64,000 bases of DNA from Herbaspirillum rhizosphaerae (GCF_001189965.1 NZ_LFLU01000008.1:124001-188000), one strand, 5' to 3'; shown: positions 53,401 to 62,513, numbered from the stretch's first letter. Notes: a model not told the origin generated them from the sequence alone. Numbers and translations are program-made.

Positions 53401-54323
53401 GTCGGGTTGATGCCGCAGATCAGGACGCCGATCGGCCGATCTTGGCCGGGCGAAGCCAGCGGCAACATGATGGCCTGGCGAATATGCTGGTCGGCCAGGC
53501 CGAGCGGCAGCGTATCGATATGACGCACGTCGACCAGTTCCTGCGTTGCTTGCGACAGCACGCGCGCGACCGGCCAGAGTTGCCCGTCGTCAGTCTCGTC
53601 GGTATGAAGGGAGATGCACTCGGGAGCAATCCCGCTCAGCGGCAACAGGTGCACGCTTTGTTCCAGCAGCGCCTGGCGCTGGCTGCAGTCGCTCAGGTAG
53701 AGCAGGGCAAAGGGAATATCGTCCGGATTCTTCGCCAGAATGGTCGCCGCCGTGGCCGCCGCAGCGCCGGCCGTGCGTTCCATCAGGGCGCCGGAAGCCA
53801 GTTCGGACAAGGTGCGCAGGCGGCGTGCATTGAGGTGTTTGGCGGTCATTTCGGCGTTCGGGCAGAACAAGCCGCCGACTTCGCCTGACTCATCGCGGAT
53901 CGGCGAATAAGAGAAAGAAAAGTAATTCTCTTCCGGCCCGCTTGCACGGCTCATGAACAGGCGCACATCGTCGACGAAGGTGGCTTCGCCGTGCTGGAAC
54001 ACCTTGTCGGCGATAGGACCGCAAATATCCCAAATCTCGGCCCAGACTACGGCAGCCGGCCGTCCCAGCGCCCAGGGATGCTTGGCCTGGCTCAACACAT
54101 CGATATAAGCGTCGTTGTAGAGGAAGGTGACCTGATCGCCCCAGCCCAGCCACATCGGCTGACGCGAATTGAGCATCAGGCTGACGGCGGTCTTGAGGCT
54201 TTGCGGCCATTGGCTGATCGGCCCGAGCGGAGAATCCGACCAGTCATGGTCGAAAATCAGCTGGCCAAGCGTTCCCGTACCTTTAAGAAAACCATACTGG
54301 GCCGATGCGGGATCGAGATTCAT
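50418..54323 (-). CDS. Hybrid sensor with two complete histidine-kinase modules
   Basis: A 1301-residue cytoplasmic signalling protein. In order: N-terminal PAS-like domain (about 20-170), GAF-like domain (about 175-330), kinase 1 with His362 (SHEFRTPL) and ATPase motifs NLLSNAFKFT, DTGVGI and GSGIGLAL, receiver 1 with Asp689 (ILSDVMMPQ), PAS domain (about 770-890), kinase 2 with His912 (GHELRNPL) and NLLTNAGKYT, DNGIGI and GLGLGLAI, and receiver 2 with Asp1200 (ALLDIGLPIMDG). No membrane segment is seen. Two kinase-receiver pairs in one chain permit an internal relay. The Met at 54323 (MNLDPAS) has AGAGG 8 bases upstream and was preferred over 54338. It neighbours a GGDEF-EAL gene on the same strand. 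Confidence 0.92.
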   Translation of the reverse strand: MNLDPASAQYGFLKGTGTLGQLIFDHDWSDSPLGPISQWPQSLKTAVSLMLNSRQPMWLGWGDQVTFLYNDAYIDVLSQAKHPWALGRPAAVVWAEIWDICGPIADKVFQHGEATFVDDVRLFMSRASGPEENYFSFSYSPIRDESGEVGGLFCPNAEMTAKHLNARRLRTLSELASGALMERTAGAAAATAATILAKNPDDIPFALLYLSDCSQRQALLEQSVHLLPLSGIAPECISLHTDETDDGQLWPVARVLSQATQELVDVRHIDTLPLGLADQHIRQAIMLPLASPGQDRPIGVLICGINPTRPLDDDYQTFFNLLAGQLTAAIQQARAAEAETRRANLLAELDQAKTAFFSNVSHEFRTPLTLMMGPLDDMLSDQEHELAPAQRERARMLRRNTQRLQKLVNALLDFSRIQAGRTQASYTRVDLAAFTSDLASTFRSTIEGAGLIFEVDCPPLQEETYIDATMWEKIVLNLLSNAFKFTFEGKISLQLSGHGDHVMLTVSDTGVGIAADQLPLVFKRFHRVEGSHARTHEGSGIGLALVRDLVNLQGGAISVNSQLQRGSSFVLTIPAGRTHLPADRVSDSGEAVSSAHSPLADAYAAEADRWIAANRSEDEEQKALLPPPNAGRDPALCSGARILVADDNADMRDYLSNLLQPHWEVESVANGADALAAARAYPHDLILSDVMMPQLDGFGLLAQLRADEATRDIPFILLSARAGEEARLEGLAAGADDYLVKPFSSRELIARIESMLLRSQIRAMEKRHGDRMSTIFAQAPVAIAITRGPNHIFELANAPYLELIGNRPIIGKSVRESLPELEGQSVLDLLDDVYRHAEPYIGRSLAVSLRRSSTGMPEERFFDFVYQPMLKPDGSIEGIAVVAFEVTELTRARQAAEVANRTKDEFLAMLGHELRNPLTPILTAVHLMRLRGGGGVERECSVIERQARHLVRLVDDLLDVSRVAQGKINLQKKKIEIADVIAKAIETASPLLEERHHRLTVNVPSQGLPVHADPERLTQVLANLLTNAGKYTENRGHIRIDATLDHSQVVVDVRDNGIGIKAEMLPHVFEMFAQETQAIDRAGGGLGLGLAIVRSLTELHGGSVHVHSAGAGMGSVFTIKLPAVMSETSPLLLPRPSEDAIALAPTAEGCAILVVDDNQDAAQILAELLAMQGHEVRVAYDGPSALDIVQHFTPRIALLDIGLPIMDGYEVAAHLRALPHLQGIGLIALTGYGQASDRLRSANAGFDHHLVKPVDIDVVEELIRTTLIVRPGETSETDMPPAILAAASNGADNSVGGRELS

Positions 54324-54404
54324 GGGCAACCTCTGCATTCACTGGGATGAATCATATTATTAGATTGTGGAGAGTGAATTCTCAGGATGACTGGGAGAGC
54401 AAAC

Positions 54405-54521
54405 ATGGCAACAGCAGTGCGCAGAACATTCCGGCGAAATGCTTCGCTTGCTATCTTACGAAGGAATCGCGGAAAAGTGCTGGCCGGCTCTTGCGGCGCA
54501 GGCTTTCTTACCGGGGAATGA
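54405..54521 (+). CDS. Possible small Arg-rich protein (38 aa)
   Basis: A short open frame, MATAVRRTFRRNASLAILRR then a Gly/Ala-rich tail, with a good ribosome-binding site (GGGAGAG, 6 bases before ATG). It lies in the 309-base gap between two signalling genes and is on the opposite strand to both. Six Arg in the first 22 residues and the lack of a second supporting signal make chance possible. Function unknown. Confidence 0.25.
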   Translation: MATAVRRTFRRNASLAILRRNRGKVLAGSCGAGFLTGE

Positions 54522-54561
54522 GTGTTTGTCCTACAACGAATGTTGTCGGGAACGCAAACAT

Positions 54562-54602
54562 GCGGACGCCGCCGGAATGCATGAATCCGGCGAAGCGTCC
54601 GC
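54562..54602 (-). terminator. Hairpin downstream of the GGDEF-EAL gene
   Basis: A two-part stem: GCGGACGC with GCGTCCGC and CGCCGGA with TCCGGCG, two bulged A, loop of nine bases. It is 31 bases after the stop of the minus-strand GGDEF-EAL gene. The T-run after it is weak. Confidence 0.55.
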
Positions 54603-54632
54603 ACTCGTGACCGATAAAAGTGATCGCTTGAA

Positions 54633-56795
54633 TCAGATCCAGGCCGGGTTGAGGTTCCATGCCGCCAGCCACTGGCGCAGCTTGGGGCCGGGCATCGGGC
54701 GGGAAATGCCGTAGCCCTGGGCCAGCTCGCAGCCCAGTTCCATGAGTTTCTTGCCGTGGGCTTCGCTTTCCACGCCTTCGGCGATGACCTTGCGCTGGAA
54801 CGCCGTCGCCAGGCCGATCACGCCGCAGACGATGGCCAGGTCTTCATGGTCGCTGAGCATGTCGCGCACAAAGCTCTGGTCGATCTTGAGCGTCTTGGCC
54901 GGCAGGCGCTTGAGGTAAGTCAGCGACGAATAGCCGGTGCCGAAATCGTCGATGGAAAACTGCACGCCCAGGTTGCGGCAGGCCTGCATGACGCGCGAGA
55001 CGGCTTCGATATCCTGCATGGCGCTGGTTTCCAGCACTTCCAGCTCAAGATCGGCGGGGTCGAGTTCGGGATAGCGGGACAGCAGGTTGCCGAGGATGGT
55101 CGGGAACAATTCATCCTGCAACTGGTTCGGCGCCAGGTTGACGCTGACCGGCATGCGGATGCCCTGGCCGCGCCAGGTTGCCATCTGCGCCAGCGCACGG
55201 CCGATGACCCACACGCCCAGTTCTTCGTTGATCGAGTGGCCGTCGATCAGCGGCAGGAAAGCGGAGGGCGACAACAGTCCGCGGTCCGGATGCTGCCAGC
55301 GGATCAGCGCTTCCACACCGACCACTTCGTTGGTCTTCATGTTGATCTTCGGCTGGTAGTGCAGCAGCAGCTCGTTGCGCTCCAGCGCTTCGCTCAGGCG
55401 GCGCACGTAGACATGGCGGCTCTTGCCTTCGGCTTCGCGGAAGGCGTCGAAGATATGAAAACGATTCTTGCCCGACTGCTTGGCTTCGTACATGGCCAGG
55501 TCGGCATGGCGCATCAACTGGTCTTCGTCGGCGTCGTCATGCGGATAGGTGGTCACGCCGATGCTGGCGGTGACTTCCAGGCGCTTGCCGTCGATCATCA
55601 CCGGTTCGGCGCAAGCGCACAGGATGCGGCCGACGATGCGCTTGAGTTTCTCGGCATTGTTGATATCCATCAGGACCGCCACGAACTCGTCGCCGCCTAT
55701 GCGCGCCAGCGTGTCGGCTTCGCGCAGGCTGCCGGCCATGCGGCGCGACAGGGCGACCAGCAACGCGTCGCCGACATCGTGGCCGTGGGTGTCGTTGATT
55801 TGCTTGAAGCCATCCAGATCCAGGTACAGCACCGCCAACTGCTGGTTGCCGCGCTTGCACAGCGCCATGGCCTGGCGCAGGCGATCGGTCAGCAGCAGGC
55901 GGTTGGGCAGGTCGGTGAGGCCGTCGTAATGGGCGATGTGCTCCAGCTTTTCCTGATGCTGGCGCAGCGGGGTGATGTCGCGCGCGATCTTCGACGCGCC
56001 GACGACATTGCCGTAACGATCGCGGATCGGCGAAATCGTCACCGACACATGAATCTGCTTGCCGTCCTTGCGGATGCGCACGGTTTCGAAATGGTCGACC
56101 TTTTCGCCGGCAAGGATCTTGCCGAGAATGAAAGTTTCTTCCTGAATGCGTTCCACCGGGAACAGGCGCAGCATGGATTCGCCGATCATTTCTTCTTGGG
56201 TGTAGCCGAAGATGGTCTGGGCGGCGCCGTTCCAGCTGCAGATAACGCCGTTGATGTCTTTGGTGATGATGGCGTCGTCGGAGGAACTGACTAGTGCGCG
56301 GAATTGCTCGGCGGCGCTTTCCAGTTCAACCTGGGCGGTGATGTCGCGGGCGATCTTGGAAGCGCCGACGACATTGCCGTCCTTGTCGCGCACCGGCGAG
56401 ATCGAGACCGATACATGGACCGGCTTGCCGCTCTTGTGGATGCGGACGGTTTCAAAATGGGAGACATGTTCGCCGGCGAGGATTTTTTCGAGGATGTAGT
56501 ACTCCTCATCCTGGCGTTCGATGGGGAACAGGCGCAGCATCGGCCGGCCGATCATTTCGCTTTCGGTATAGCCGAAGATCGCCTCGGCGCCGGGGTTCCA
56601 GCTGGTGATGATGCCGGTCAGGGTCTTGCTGATGATGGCATCGTCGGAAGATTTGACGATGGCTTCGAAGCGGTCGTCGGACACCGTGGCAGTCACCAGT
56701 TGCAGCGGCGGGACGCGCTGCTTGGGCGGACGCCGGTGCTGCATGCCGCCGAAAGTGCGGGCCGCGGATACACGCTCACATAAGTTGGTTTTCAT
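54633..56795 (-). CDS. PAS-PAS-GGDEF-EAL cyclic-di-GMP signalling protein
   Basis: A 720-residue cytoplasmic protein. Two tandem PAS domains (about 42-155 and 163-275) are strikingly alike. The GGDEF motif is intact at 367-371, with the inhibitory I-site RxxD (Arg358 to Asp361) five residues before it. The EAL motif is at 495-497, with DDFGTGYSS and the further metal-site residues intact. So both synthesis and breakdown of cyclic-di-GMP are possible, with PAS control. It has no membrane segment. It is upstream of the hybrid kinase on the same strand, separated by a hairpin. Confidence 0.93.
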   Translation of the reverse strand: MKTNLCERVSAARTFGGMQHRRPPKQRVPPLQLVTATVSDDRFEAIVKSSDDAIISKTLTGIITSWNPGAEAIFGYTESEMIGRPMLRLFPIERQDEEYYILEKILAGEHVSHFETVRIHKSGKPVHVSVSISPVRDKDGNVVGASKIARDITAQVELESAAEQFRALVSSSDDAIITKDINGVICSWNGAAQTIFGYTQEEMIGESMLRLFPVERIQEETFILGKILAGEKVDHFETVRIRKDGKQIHVSVTISPIRDRYGNVVGASKIARDITPLRQHQEKLEHIAHYDGLTDLPNRLLLTDRLRQAMALCKRGNQQLAVLYLDLDGFKQINDTHGHDVGDALLVALSRRMAGSLREADTLARIGGDEFVAVLMDINNAEKLKRIVGRILCACAEPVMIDGKRLEVTASIGVTTYPHDDADEDQLMRHADLAMYEAKQSGKNRFHIFDAFREAEGKSRHVYVRRLSEALERNELLLHYQPKINMKTNEVVGVEALIRWQHPDRGLLSPSAFLPLIDGHSINEELGVWVIGRALAQMATWRGQGIRMPVSVNLAPNQLQDELFPTILGNLLSRYPELDPADLELEVLETSAMQDIEAVSRVMQACRNLGVQFSIDDFGTGYSSLTYLKRLPAKTLKIDQSFVRDMLSDHEDLAIVCGVIGLATAFQRKVIAEGVESEAHGKKLMELGCELAQGYGISRPMPGPKLRQWLAAWNLNPAWI

Positions 56796-57085
56796 GGATT
56801 GCTATCCTTTGCATGCAGTCGGTTTGGGGAACGGCGCCGGCGCTTCATTGCTGCGGCGCTGTGCTGCATGCCGCATCGGCGCCGGTCGGTGCCATGAAGA
56901 AATAATACGCGGCGAGGCGAGGCGTTTGTATCGGGGATTTCCTGAAGGAATCGTCGCCGGCCTGAAGCGCTGCCGCACCTGCATGGTGAAAATAATCTAC
57001 TATCTGTAGTGCAACTATCACTAGGCAGCCGCCGTCCGCTAGCAATTCGGCAGCACCCCGGCAACGACACAACAACGGAGAATCC

Positions 57086-58051
57086 ATGCTCACGCTTCCC
57101 GACTACAGCGACGTCGTCGCAGCAGCCAAACGCATCGAAGGGCACGCCCACAAGACGCCGGTGCTGACTTCGCGCACCGCCAATGACGAAATCGGCGCGG
57201 AGATTTTCTTCAAATGTGAAAATTACCAGCGCATGGGCGCCTTCAAGTTCCGCGGCGCCATGAATGCGCTGGCGCGCTTCACGCCCGAACAGCATGCCGA
57301 CGGCGTCGTCACTTTTTCGTCGGGCAACCATGCCCAGGCTATCGCGCTGGCGGCCCGGGTGCTCGGCATGCCCGCCACCATCGTCATGCCGGAAGACGCG
57401 CCGGAAGCCAAAGTCGCCGCCACCAAGGGCTATGGCGGCATGGTGGTGCGCTTTAACCGTTACACCGAAAATCGCGAAGAGATCTGCGCCAACCTGGCGG
57501 AAAAGCACGGCCTCACCATGATCCCGCCCTACGACCACCCGGATGTGATCAGCGGGCAGGGCACCGCCGTCAAGGAATTGCTGGAAGAAACCGGCCCGCT
57601 CGATGCCTTGTTCGTTTGCCTCGGCGGCGGCGGCCTGTTGTCCGGTTCGCTGCTGTCGGCCAGGGCGCTGGCGCCGGACTGCAAAACCTACGGCGTCGAG
57701 CCGGAAGCCGGCAACGACGCCCAGCAATCGCTGCGCGCCGGCAAGATCATCCACATCGACACGCCGCGCACCATCGCCGACGGCGCCCAGACCCAGCATG
57801 TCGGCAATTACACCTTTGAAATCATCAGGCGCGACGTTGCAGACATCCTCACCGTCAGCGACGACGAGCTGATCGCCTGCATGCGCTTCTACGCCGAACG
57901 CATGAAGATGATCGTCGAACCGACCGGCTGCCTGAGCTACGCCGCCGTGCGCAAGATGAAGGAGCAACTCAAGGGTAAGCGCGTGGGCGTCGTGGTCAGT
58001 GGCGGCAACGTCGATCTGGCGAAGCTGGCCGGCTATTTTGCCGACGCATGA
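57086..58051 (+). CDS. Serine/threonine dehydratase-fold PLP enzyme
   Basis: A 321-residue fold-type II PLP enzyme. The Schiff-base lysine is Lys54 (MGAFKFRGAMN), with SSGNHAQAIALAARV for the substrate and GGGGLLSG for the PLP phosphate. Its length and the lack of the C-terminal ACT domain fit the group of threo-3-hydroxyaspartate ammonia-lyases, serine racemases and catabolic threonine dehydratases. Sequence style (PVLTSRTAND, MPEDAPEAKVAATKGYG) leans towards 3-hydroxyaspartate ammonia-lyase, but this needs an assay. It starts a three-gene set with pip and an epimerase. Confidence 0.83.
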   Translation: MLTLPDYSDVVAAAKRIEGHAHKTPVLTSRTANDEIGAEIFFKCENYQRMGAFKFRGAMNALARFTPEQHADGVVTFSSGNHAQAIALAARVLGMPATIVMPEDAPEAKVAATKGYGGMVVRFNRYTENREEICANLAEKHGLTMIPPYDHPDVISGQGTAVKELLEETGPLDALFVCLGGGGLLSGSLLSARALAPDCKTYGVEPEAGNDAQQSLRAGKIIHIDTPRTIADGAQTQHVGNYTFEIIRRDVADILTVSDDELIACMRFYAERMKMIVEPTGCLSYAAVRKMKEQLKGKRVGVVVSGGNVDLAKLAGYFADA

Positions 58052-58090
58052 AATCCTCCTGCAAGAACCTGCTGCAAGACCGAAACTTAA

Positions 58091-59077
<987 letters not shown>

Positions 59078-59094
59078 GAATTAAGGAACGCCTC

Positions 59095-59994
59095 ATGAAC
59101 ATCTTCATCACCGGCGCCAGCGGCTACATCGGCGGCTCGATTGCCTTGCATCTGATGAAATCGGGTCACCATATCCGCGGCCTGGTGCGCGACGCGGCAA
59201 AAGCCGAACGTCTGCGCGCACTGGGCATCGAACCGGTCCTCGGCGACCTCGACAACAAACAGCTGTTGATGCAGGAGGCGGGCAACGCCGACGCCGTCAT
59301 CAACTGCGCCAGCAGCGACCATCGTCCGGCAATCGAAGCATTGCTGGAAGGATTGGCGGGCAGCGGCAAGCCCTTGCTGCATACCAGCGGATCCAGCACC
59401 GTCGGCGACGCCGTGGCCGGCAAGTCCTTGAGCGACAAGATCTTCGACGAAGACACGCCGCTGATCGTGGCCGAGGGAAAGCAAGCCCGTTATGAACTCG
59501 ACCGCCGCATTATCGATGCCGCCGGCACGATGGACATCAGGACCGTCATCCTCTGCAACACCCTGATCTATGGCACCGGCAAGGGCCTGCATCCGGACAG
59601 CGTGCAGATTCCCGCGCTGGTCGATCATGCGCGCGCCTGCGGCATCGTGCAGATCGTCGGCCCCGGCCTCAACCGCTGGGCGACGGTGCATATCGACGAC
59701 GTGTGCGCGCTGTACCAGCTGGCGCTGGAAAAAGCACCGGCAGGATCTTTCTATTTCGTAGAAAACGGCGAGGCCTCGCTGGCCGACATCGCCGCCGCGA
59801 TCGGCAAGCGCCTCGGCATAGCGAAAATAGAGGGACTTAGCGAAGAAGATGCCATCGCTGTCTGGGGACTCGGGCGGGCGCGCTATTCGCTCGGCTCCAA
59901 CAGCCGCATTCGCGGGATCCGGGCCCGCAAGGAACTGGGCTGGCAGCCGCAGCATGCGTCGGCGATTGCGTGGATCGAGGAAGAGATGGCGTGA
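59095..59994 (+). CDS. NAD-dependent epimerase/dehydratase family protein
   Basis: A 299-residue extended-SDR protein. The NAD motif GASGYIGG is at 7-14, with IRGLVRDAAKAERLRALGIE typical of the atypical group that binds NADPH. A catalytic YxxxK is not obvious in the usual place (AEGKQARYELDRRI is the candidate). It is related to NmrA-like and sugar-epimerase members. Substrate unknown. AAGGAAC-type site before the ATG. The 178 bases after it, up to the lipoprotein group, hold no feature I can support. Confidence 0.8.
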   Translation: MNIFITGASGYIGGSIALHLMKSGHHIRGLVRDAAKAERLRALGIEPVLGDLDNKQLLMQEAGNADAVINCASSDHRPAIEALLEGLAGSGKPLLHTSGSSTVGDAVAGKSLSDKIFDEDTPLIVAEGKQARYELDRRIIDAAGTMDIRTVILCNTLIYGTGKGLHPDSVQIPALVDHARACGIVQIVGPGLNRWATVHIDDVCALYQLALEKAPAGSFYFVENGEASLADIAAAIGKRLGIAKIEGLSEEDAIAVWGLGRARYSLGSNSRIRGIRARKELGWQPQHASAIAWIEEEMA

Positions 59995-60172
59995 TTTTGA
60001 TCGTTGGAAAAGTGCATTCTCGGTAGGTTGGATGCCGCGAAAAAATAGGTAAAGATTCGTCAGTCGATTGTCAGCTCCCTGTGCAAACATCCAATAAAAA
60101 TGGCAGCAAGGGGTGATGCTGTTTCCGTATAAGTAAAAAAATGATTGCAAGAAAAGCAATCGACTACAAGCG

Positions 60173-60568
60173 ATGAAAAAAATAACAAGGGTGGGGTATG
60201 TCCGTGCGGTTGCCGCAGGACTTCTTTCCGGTTGCGCATCGACGGTCAGGAACTACGGGCTCGACGATCATTTTTCCAGTACGGGAGCAGCGTCCGGTTC
60301 CAACTCTACACGTGAGCAATGCGCGCAGACCAACGATGCGGTGTGGGTCGAAGGAGCGTCGTTCCGGGAATGCATTCGCTATTTCCCGTCCAAAGATTTC
60401 AGCAGCGGAACGGTACGCAGAGCCATTGTCTTCATGGCAGGCGATATCCTTTCCACGAGCGGGGACTACCCGCATAGGGACGAACTCGCCCGCATAGCGC
60501 GCGAGCAGGGCCCGCGAGGGGCGCAGGAAAACACAAGCCGGGGGAGGTCGCAAACAGGGGATAAATAA
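60173..60568 (+). CDS. Short lipoprotein, possibly truncated hydrolase
   Basis: A 131-residue predicted lipoprotein: basic N-terminus, short hydrophobic run, lipobox LSGC (Cys21). The mature part has two more cysteines and a stretch RRAIVFMAGDILSTSGDYPH that resembles the first strand and oxyanion turn of an alpha/beta hydrolase. The nucleophile elbow and everything after are missing, and the end is a polar, low-complexity tail (TSRGRSQTGDK). A truncated hydrolase is therefore a fair reading. No ribosome-binding site is clear. It heads a set of small lipoproteins. Confidence 0.55.
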   Translation: MKKITRVGYVRAVAAGLLSGCASTVRNYGLDDHFSSTGAASGSNSTREQCAQTNDAVWVEGASFRECIRYFPSKDFSSGTVRRAIVFMAGDILSTSGDYPHRDELARIAREQGPRGAQENTSRGRSQTGDK

Positions 60569-60656
60569 TAAAGGGAACAGAAAGAACAAAAGCGGTGATT
60601 AAAAAATGGGGCCGGTAGTCAACGGCTCCGTCAAATCAAAAACGGATGCTTTATTC

Positions 60657-61094
60657 ATGCTTAAAAAAATCATATTCATTTCAGTCCTGCTGACGACCTT
60701 GTCAGCGTTGACAGGATGTGCCGTCAATCGCGCCACCGCCAGCCTCACGCCCGGCACCGACCTGACGGCCATGAAAACCTTCTACGTCGTGAAGTCGCCA
60801 AAGGATGAAAAAAATGTCGATCAGCTGATCAAGGATTTCCTGGTCAAAAAGGGATATTCGGTGACAACCGGGCCGGAGCTGGCGCCGCCGTATCAGGCCG
60901 ACGGTGTGGTGACCTACATCGACAAATGGTTCTGGGACATCACCATGTACATGCTGGAACTGACCATCAATGTCCGGCAGCCGAACAATTTCCCTGTTGC
61001 CACCGGCAATTCTTTCCACACCTCGCTGACCAGAAAGTCGCCGCCGGAAATGGTGGAAGAGGTGATGACCAATATTTACAAAGAAGCTAAATAA
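60657..61094 (+). CDS. Small lipoprotein
   Basis: A 145-residue predicted lipoprotein. Signal peptide with lipobox LTGC (Cys21 from Met at 60657). The mature domain begins VNRATASLTPGTDLTAMKTF and YVVKSPKDEKNVDQLIKDFL, a pattern of the DUF4136/DUF4410-like envelope lipoproteins. The Met at 60657 (MLKKII) was preferred over 60606. It is followed 16 bases later by another small lipoprotein. Envelope function unknown. Confidence 0.75.
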   Translation: MLKKIIFISVLLTTLSALTGCAVNRATASLTPGTDLTAMKTFYVVKSPKDEKNVDQLIKDFLVKKGYSVTTGPELAPPYQADGVVTYIDKWFWDITMYMLELTINVRQPNNFPVATGNSFHTSLTRKSPPEMVEEVMTNIYKEAK

Positions 61095-61110
61095 ATTTAC
61101 GGAGAACCCA

Positions 61111-61668
61111 ATGAAAGTTTCAATGAAATCCATTTTTTCCAGCAGCCTGTTCGGCGTCGCCGCGGTGGTGCTTACTTCTTCCATGCTGGGCGGATGCGCC
61201 TCGCCGTCGACAGCGGTGGGCATGACGCCTGCAGCCATCAAGACAACCAACAAGCATGCGCAGTCCGTCTCGCTGACAGTCGGCGGCGGCAAGGAAACCA
61301 GCGCGACCGGCAAGTCGCAAATCTCCGATGCCGCTTTCGCCGATGCGATCAGCAACGCCATCACCAGCTCGAAAGTCTTCTCCAGCGTGATCAAAGGCAG
61401 CGGCGGCGACACCGTCCTGACGGTCACCATTTTCAATATCGATCAGCCCTCGTTTGGTTTTTCCTTTACAGTGAAAATGGAAGCCGGCTGGACCCTGAAG
61501 CGAGCCGACACCGGCGCCGTCATCTGGCAGGAATCGGTCAAGTCTGAACATACGGCAACGACCAGCGATGCCTTTGCCGGCATTGAACGACTGCGCCTGG
61601 CAACTGAAGGCGCTGCGAAGAACAATATTGCAGAAGCTTTGCGCAAGATATCGGCGCTTGATTTCTAA
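61111..61668 (+). CDS. Small lipoprotein
   Basis: A 185-residue predicted lipoprotein: signal peptide, lipobox LGGC (Cys29). The mature part (TVGGGKETSATGKSQISDAA, VLTVTIFNIDQPSFGFSFTV, RADTGAVIWQESVKSEHTAT) has the alternating pattern of secretin-pilot or YajG-type lipoproteins. GGAGAACCCA precedes the ATG. It is probably co-transcribed with the lipoprotein gene before it; a terminator follows. Function unknown. Confidence 0.78.
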   Translation: MKVSMKSIFSSSLFGVAAVVLTSSMLGGCASPSTAVGMTPAAIKTTNKHAQSVSLTVGGGKETSATGKSQISDAAFADAISNAITSSKVFSSVIKGSGGDTVLTVTIFNIDQPSFGFSFTVKMEAGWTLKRADTGAVIWQESVKSEHTATTSDAFAGIERLRLATEGAAKNNIAEALRKISALDF

Positions 61669-61686
61669 TTTGTATAGTCGGCCCTG

Positions 61687-61720
61687 AAGGATCGGTTTGC
61701 CATGACCGGTCCTTTTTTTT
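61687..61720 (+). terminator. Terminator of the lipoprotein genes
   Basis: AAGGATCGGT (61687-61696) with ACCGGTCCTT (61705-61714), one G-T pair, loop of eight, then T-run. Confidence 0.85.
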
Positions 61721-61758
61721 GCAGAAAAATCCGATCGGACAGATTGGGTTGGCAATAA

Positions 61759-61784
61759 AAAGGCTCTCCGACCGGAGAGCCTTT
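61759..61784. terminator. Bidirectional terminator
   Basis: AAAGGCTCTCC, loop GACC, GGAGAGCCTTT, with A on the left and T on the right. It lies 10 bases after the SDR stop (minus strand) and backs up the lipoprotein terminator. Confidence 0.85.
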
Positions 61785-61793
61785 TGGCGGCGT

Positions 61794-62513
61794 TCAGACG
61801 AGAACGCCGCCGCCGTCGATCACGACGGTCTGCCCGGTAACAAACGTGTTATTCATCAAATACAGGTAGGCCTGGGCAATTTCGTCGGCCTCGCCGACAC
61901 GCCCGACCAGCAAGGCCGAACCGGCATGCTGGTACATCGCTTCCCGATCCTGCTCCGGCATGTTTGACCACAGCGGCGTACGAACAAAACCCGGGCTGAC
62001 AATATTCACGCGCAGCGGCGCCAGTTCGACCGCGAGTGCGCGCGTCAAGCCTTCCATCGCACTGCAAATGCTGGCGCCGATCGTCAAGCCTTTGGGCGCC
62101 CGGGAACTGGCGATGCCGCTGGTCAGCACGATGGAACCGCCTTGCCGTATGTGGGGCAGGGCCGCCTTGACCGCCGCAATTGCGCCGAACACCCGCACGT
62201 CGAATGCATCGCGTACTGCGCTCATTTCAAGCCCATCCAGATTGCCGAACAACAGGCTCTCGCCGGCCGTATAAACCAGATGGTCGAAATCACCGACGTC
62301 CTTGAATAAACGCGCCATGGATTCGGCGCTGTTCACGTCCGCCACCACGCCAATTGCACTCGCGCCCAGTGCAGCGACAGCCGTGTCGACCTTTTCTCTT
62401 TTTGAAGACGACACGACGACTTCCGCTCCCTGCATGCGCGCTGCCCGGGCAGTCGCAAAGCCGATGCCGGATGTTCCACCCAGGATGACGATTTTCTTGT
62501 TTTGCAGATTCAT
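61794..62513 (-). CDS. SDR-family protein lacking the catalytic Tyr and Lys
   Basis: A 239-residue classical SDR fold. The NAD(P) motif GGTSGIG is at 12-18, and the Ser is in LTSGIAS (Ser132). Where the family has YxxxK, this protein reads GASIC (146-150): Tyr is Gly146 and Lys is Cys150, while the flanking SAMEGLTRALAVELAPLRVN is fully conserved. So the normal proton-transfer pair is absent and ordinary dehydrogenase chemistry is doubtful. It is divergent from a LysR gene and followed by a terminator. The ATG has only a weak site upstream (AGGGAGTT-type). Confidence 0.85.
   Translation of the reverse strand: MNLQNKKIVILGGTSGIGFATARAARMQGAEVVVSSSKREKVDTAVAALGASAIGVVADVNSAESMARLFKDVGDFDHLVYTAGESLLFGNLDGLEMSAVRDAFDVRVFGAIAAVKAALPHIRQGGSIVLTSGIASSRAPKGLTIGASICSAMEGLTRALAVELAPLRVNIVSPGFVRTPLWSNMPEQDREAMYQHAGSALLVGRVGEADEIAQAYLYLMNNTFVTGQTVVIDGGGVLV

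Noticed and set aside
52632-53888. Long plus-strand frames under the hybrid kinase
   Set aside because: Shadow frames without starts or known domains; the minus-strand kinase motifs are complete.
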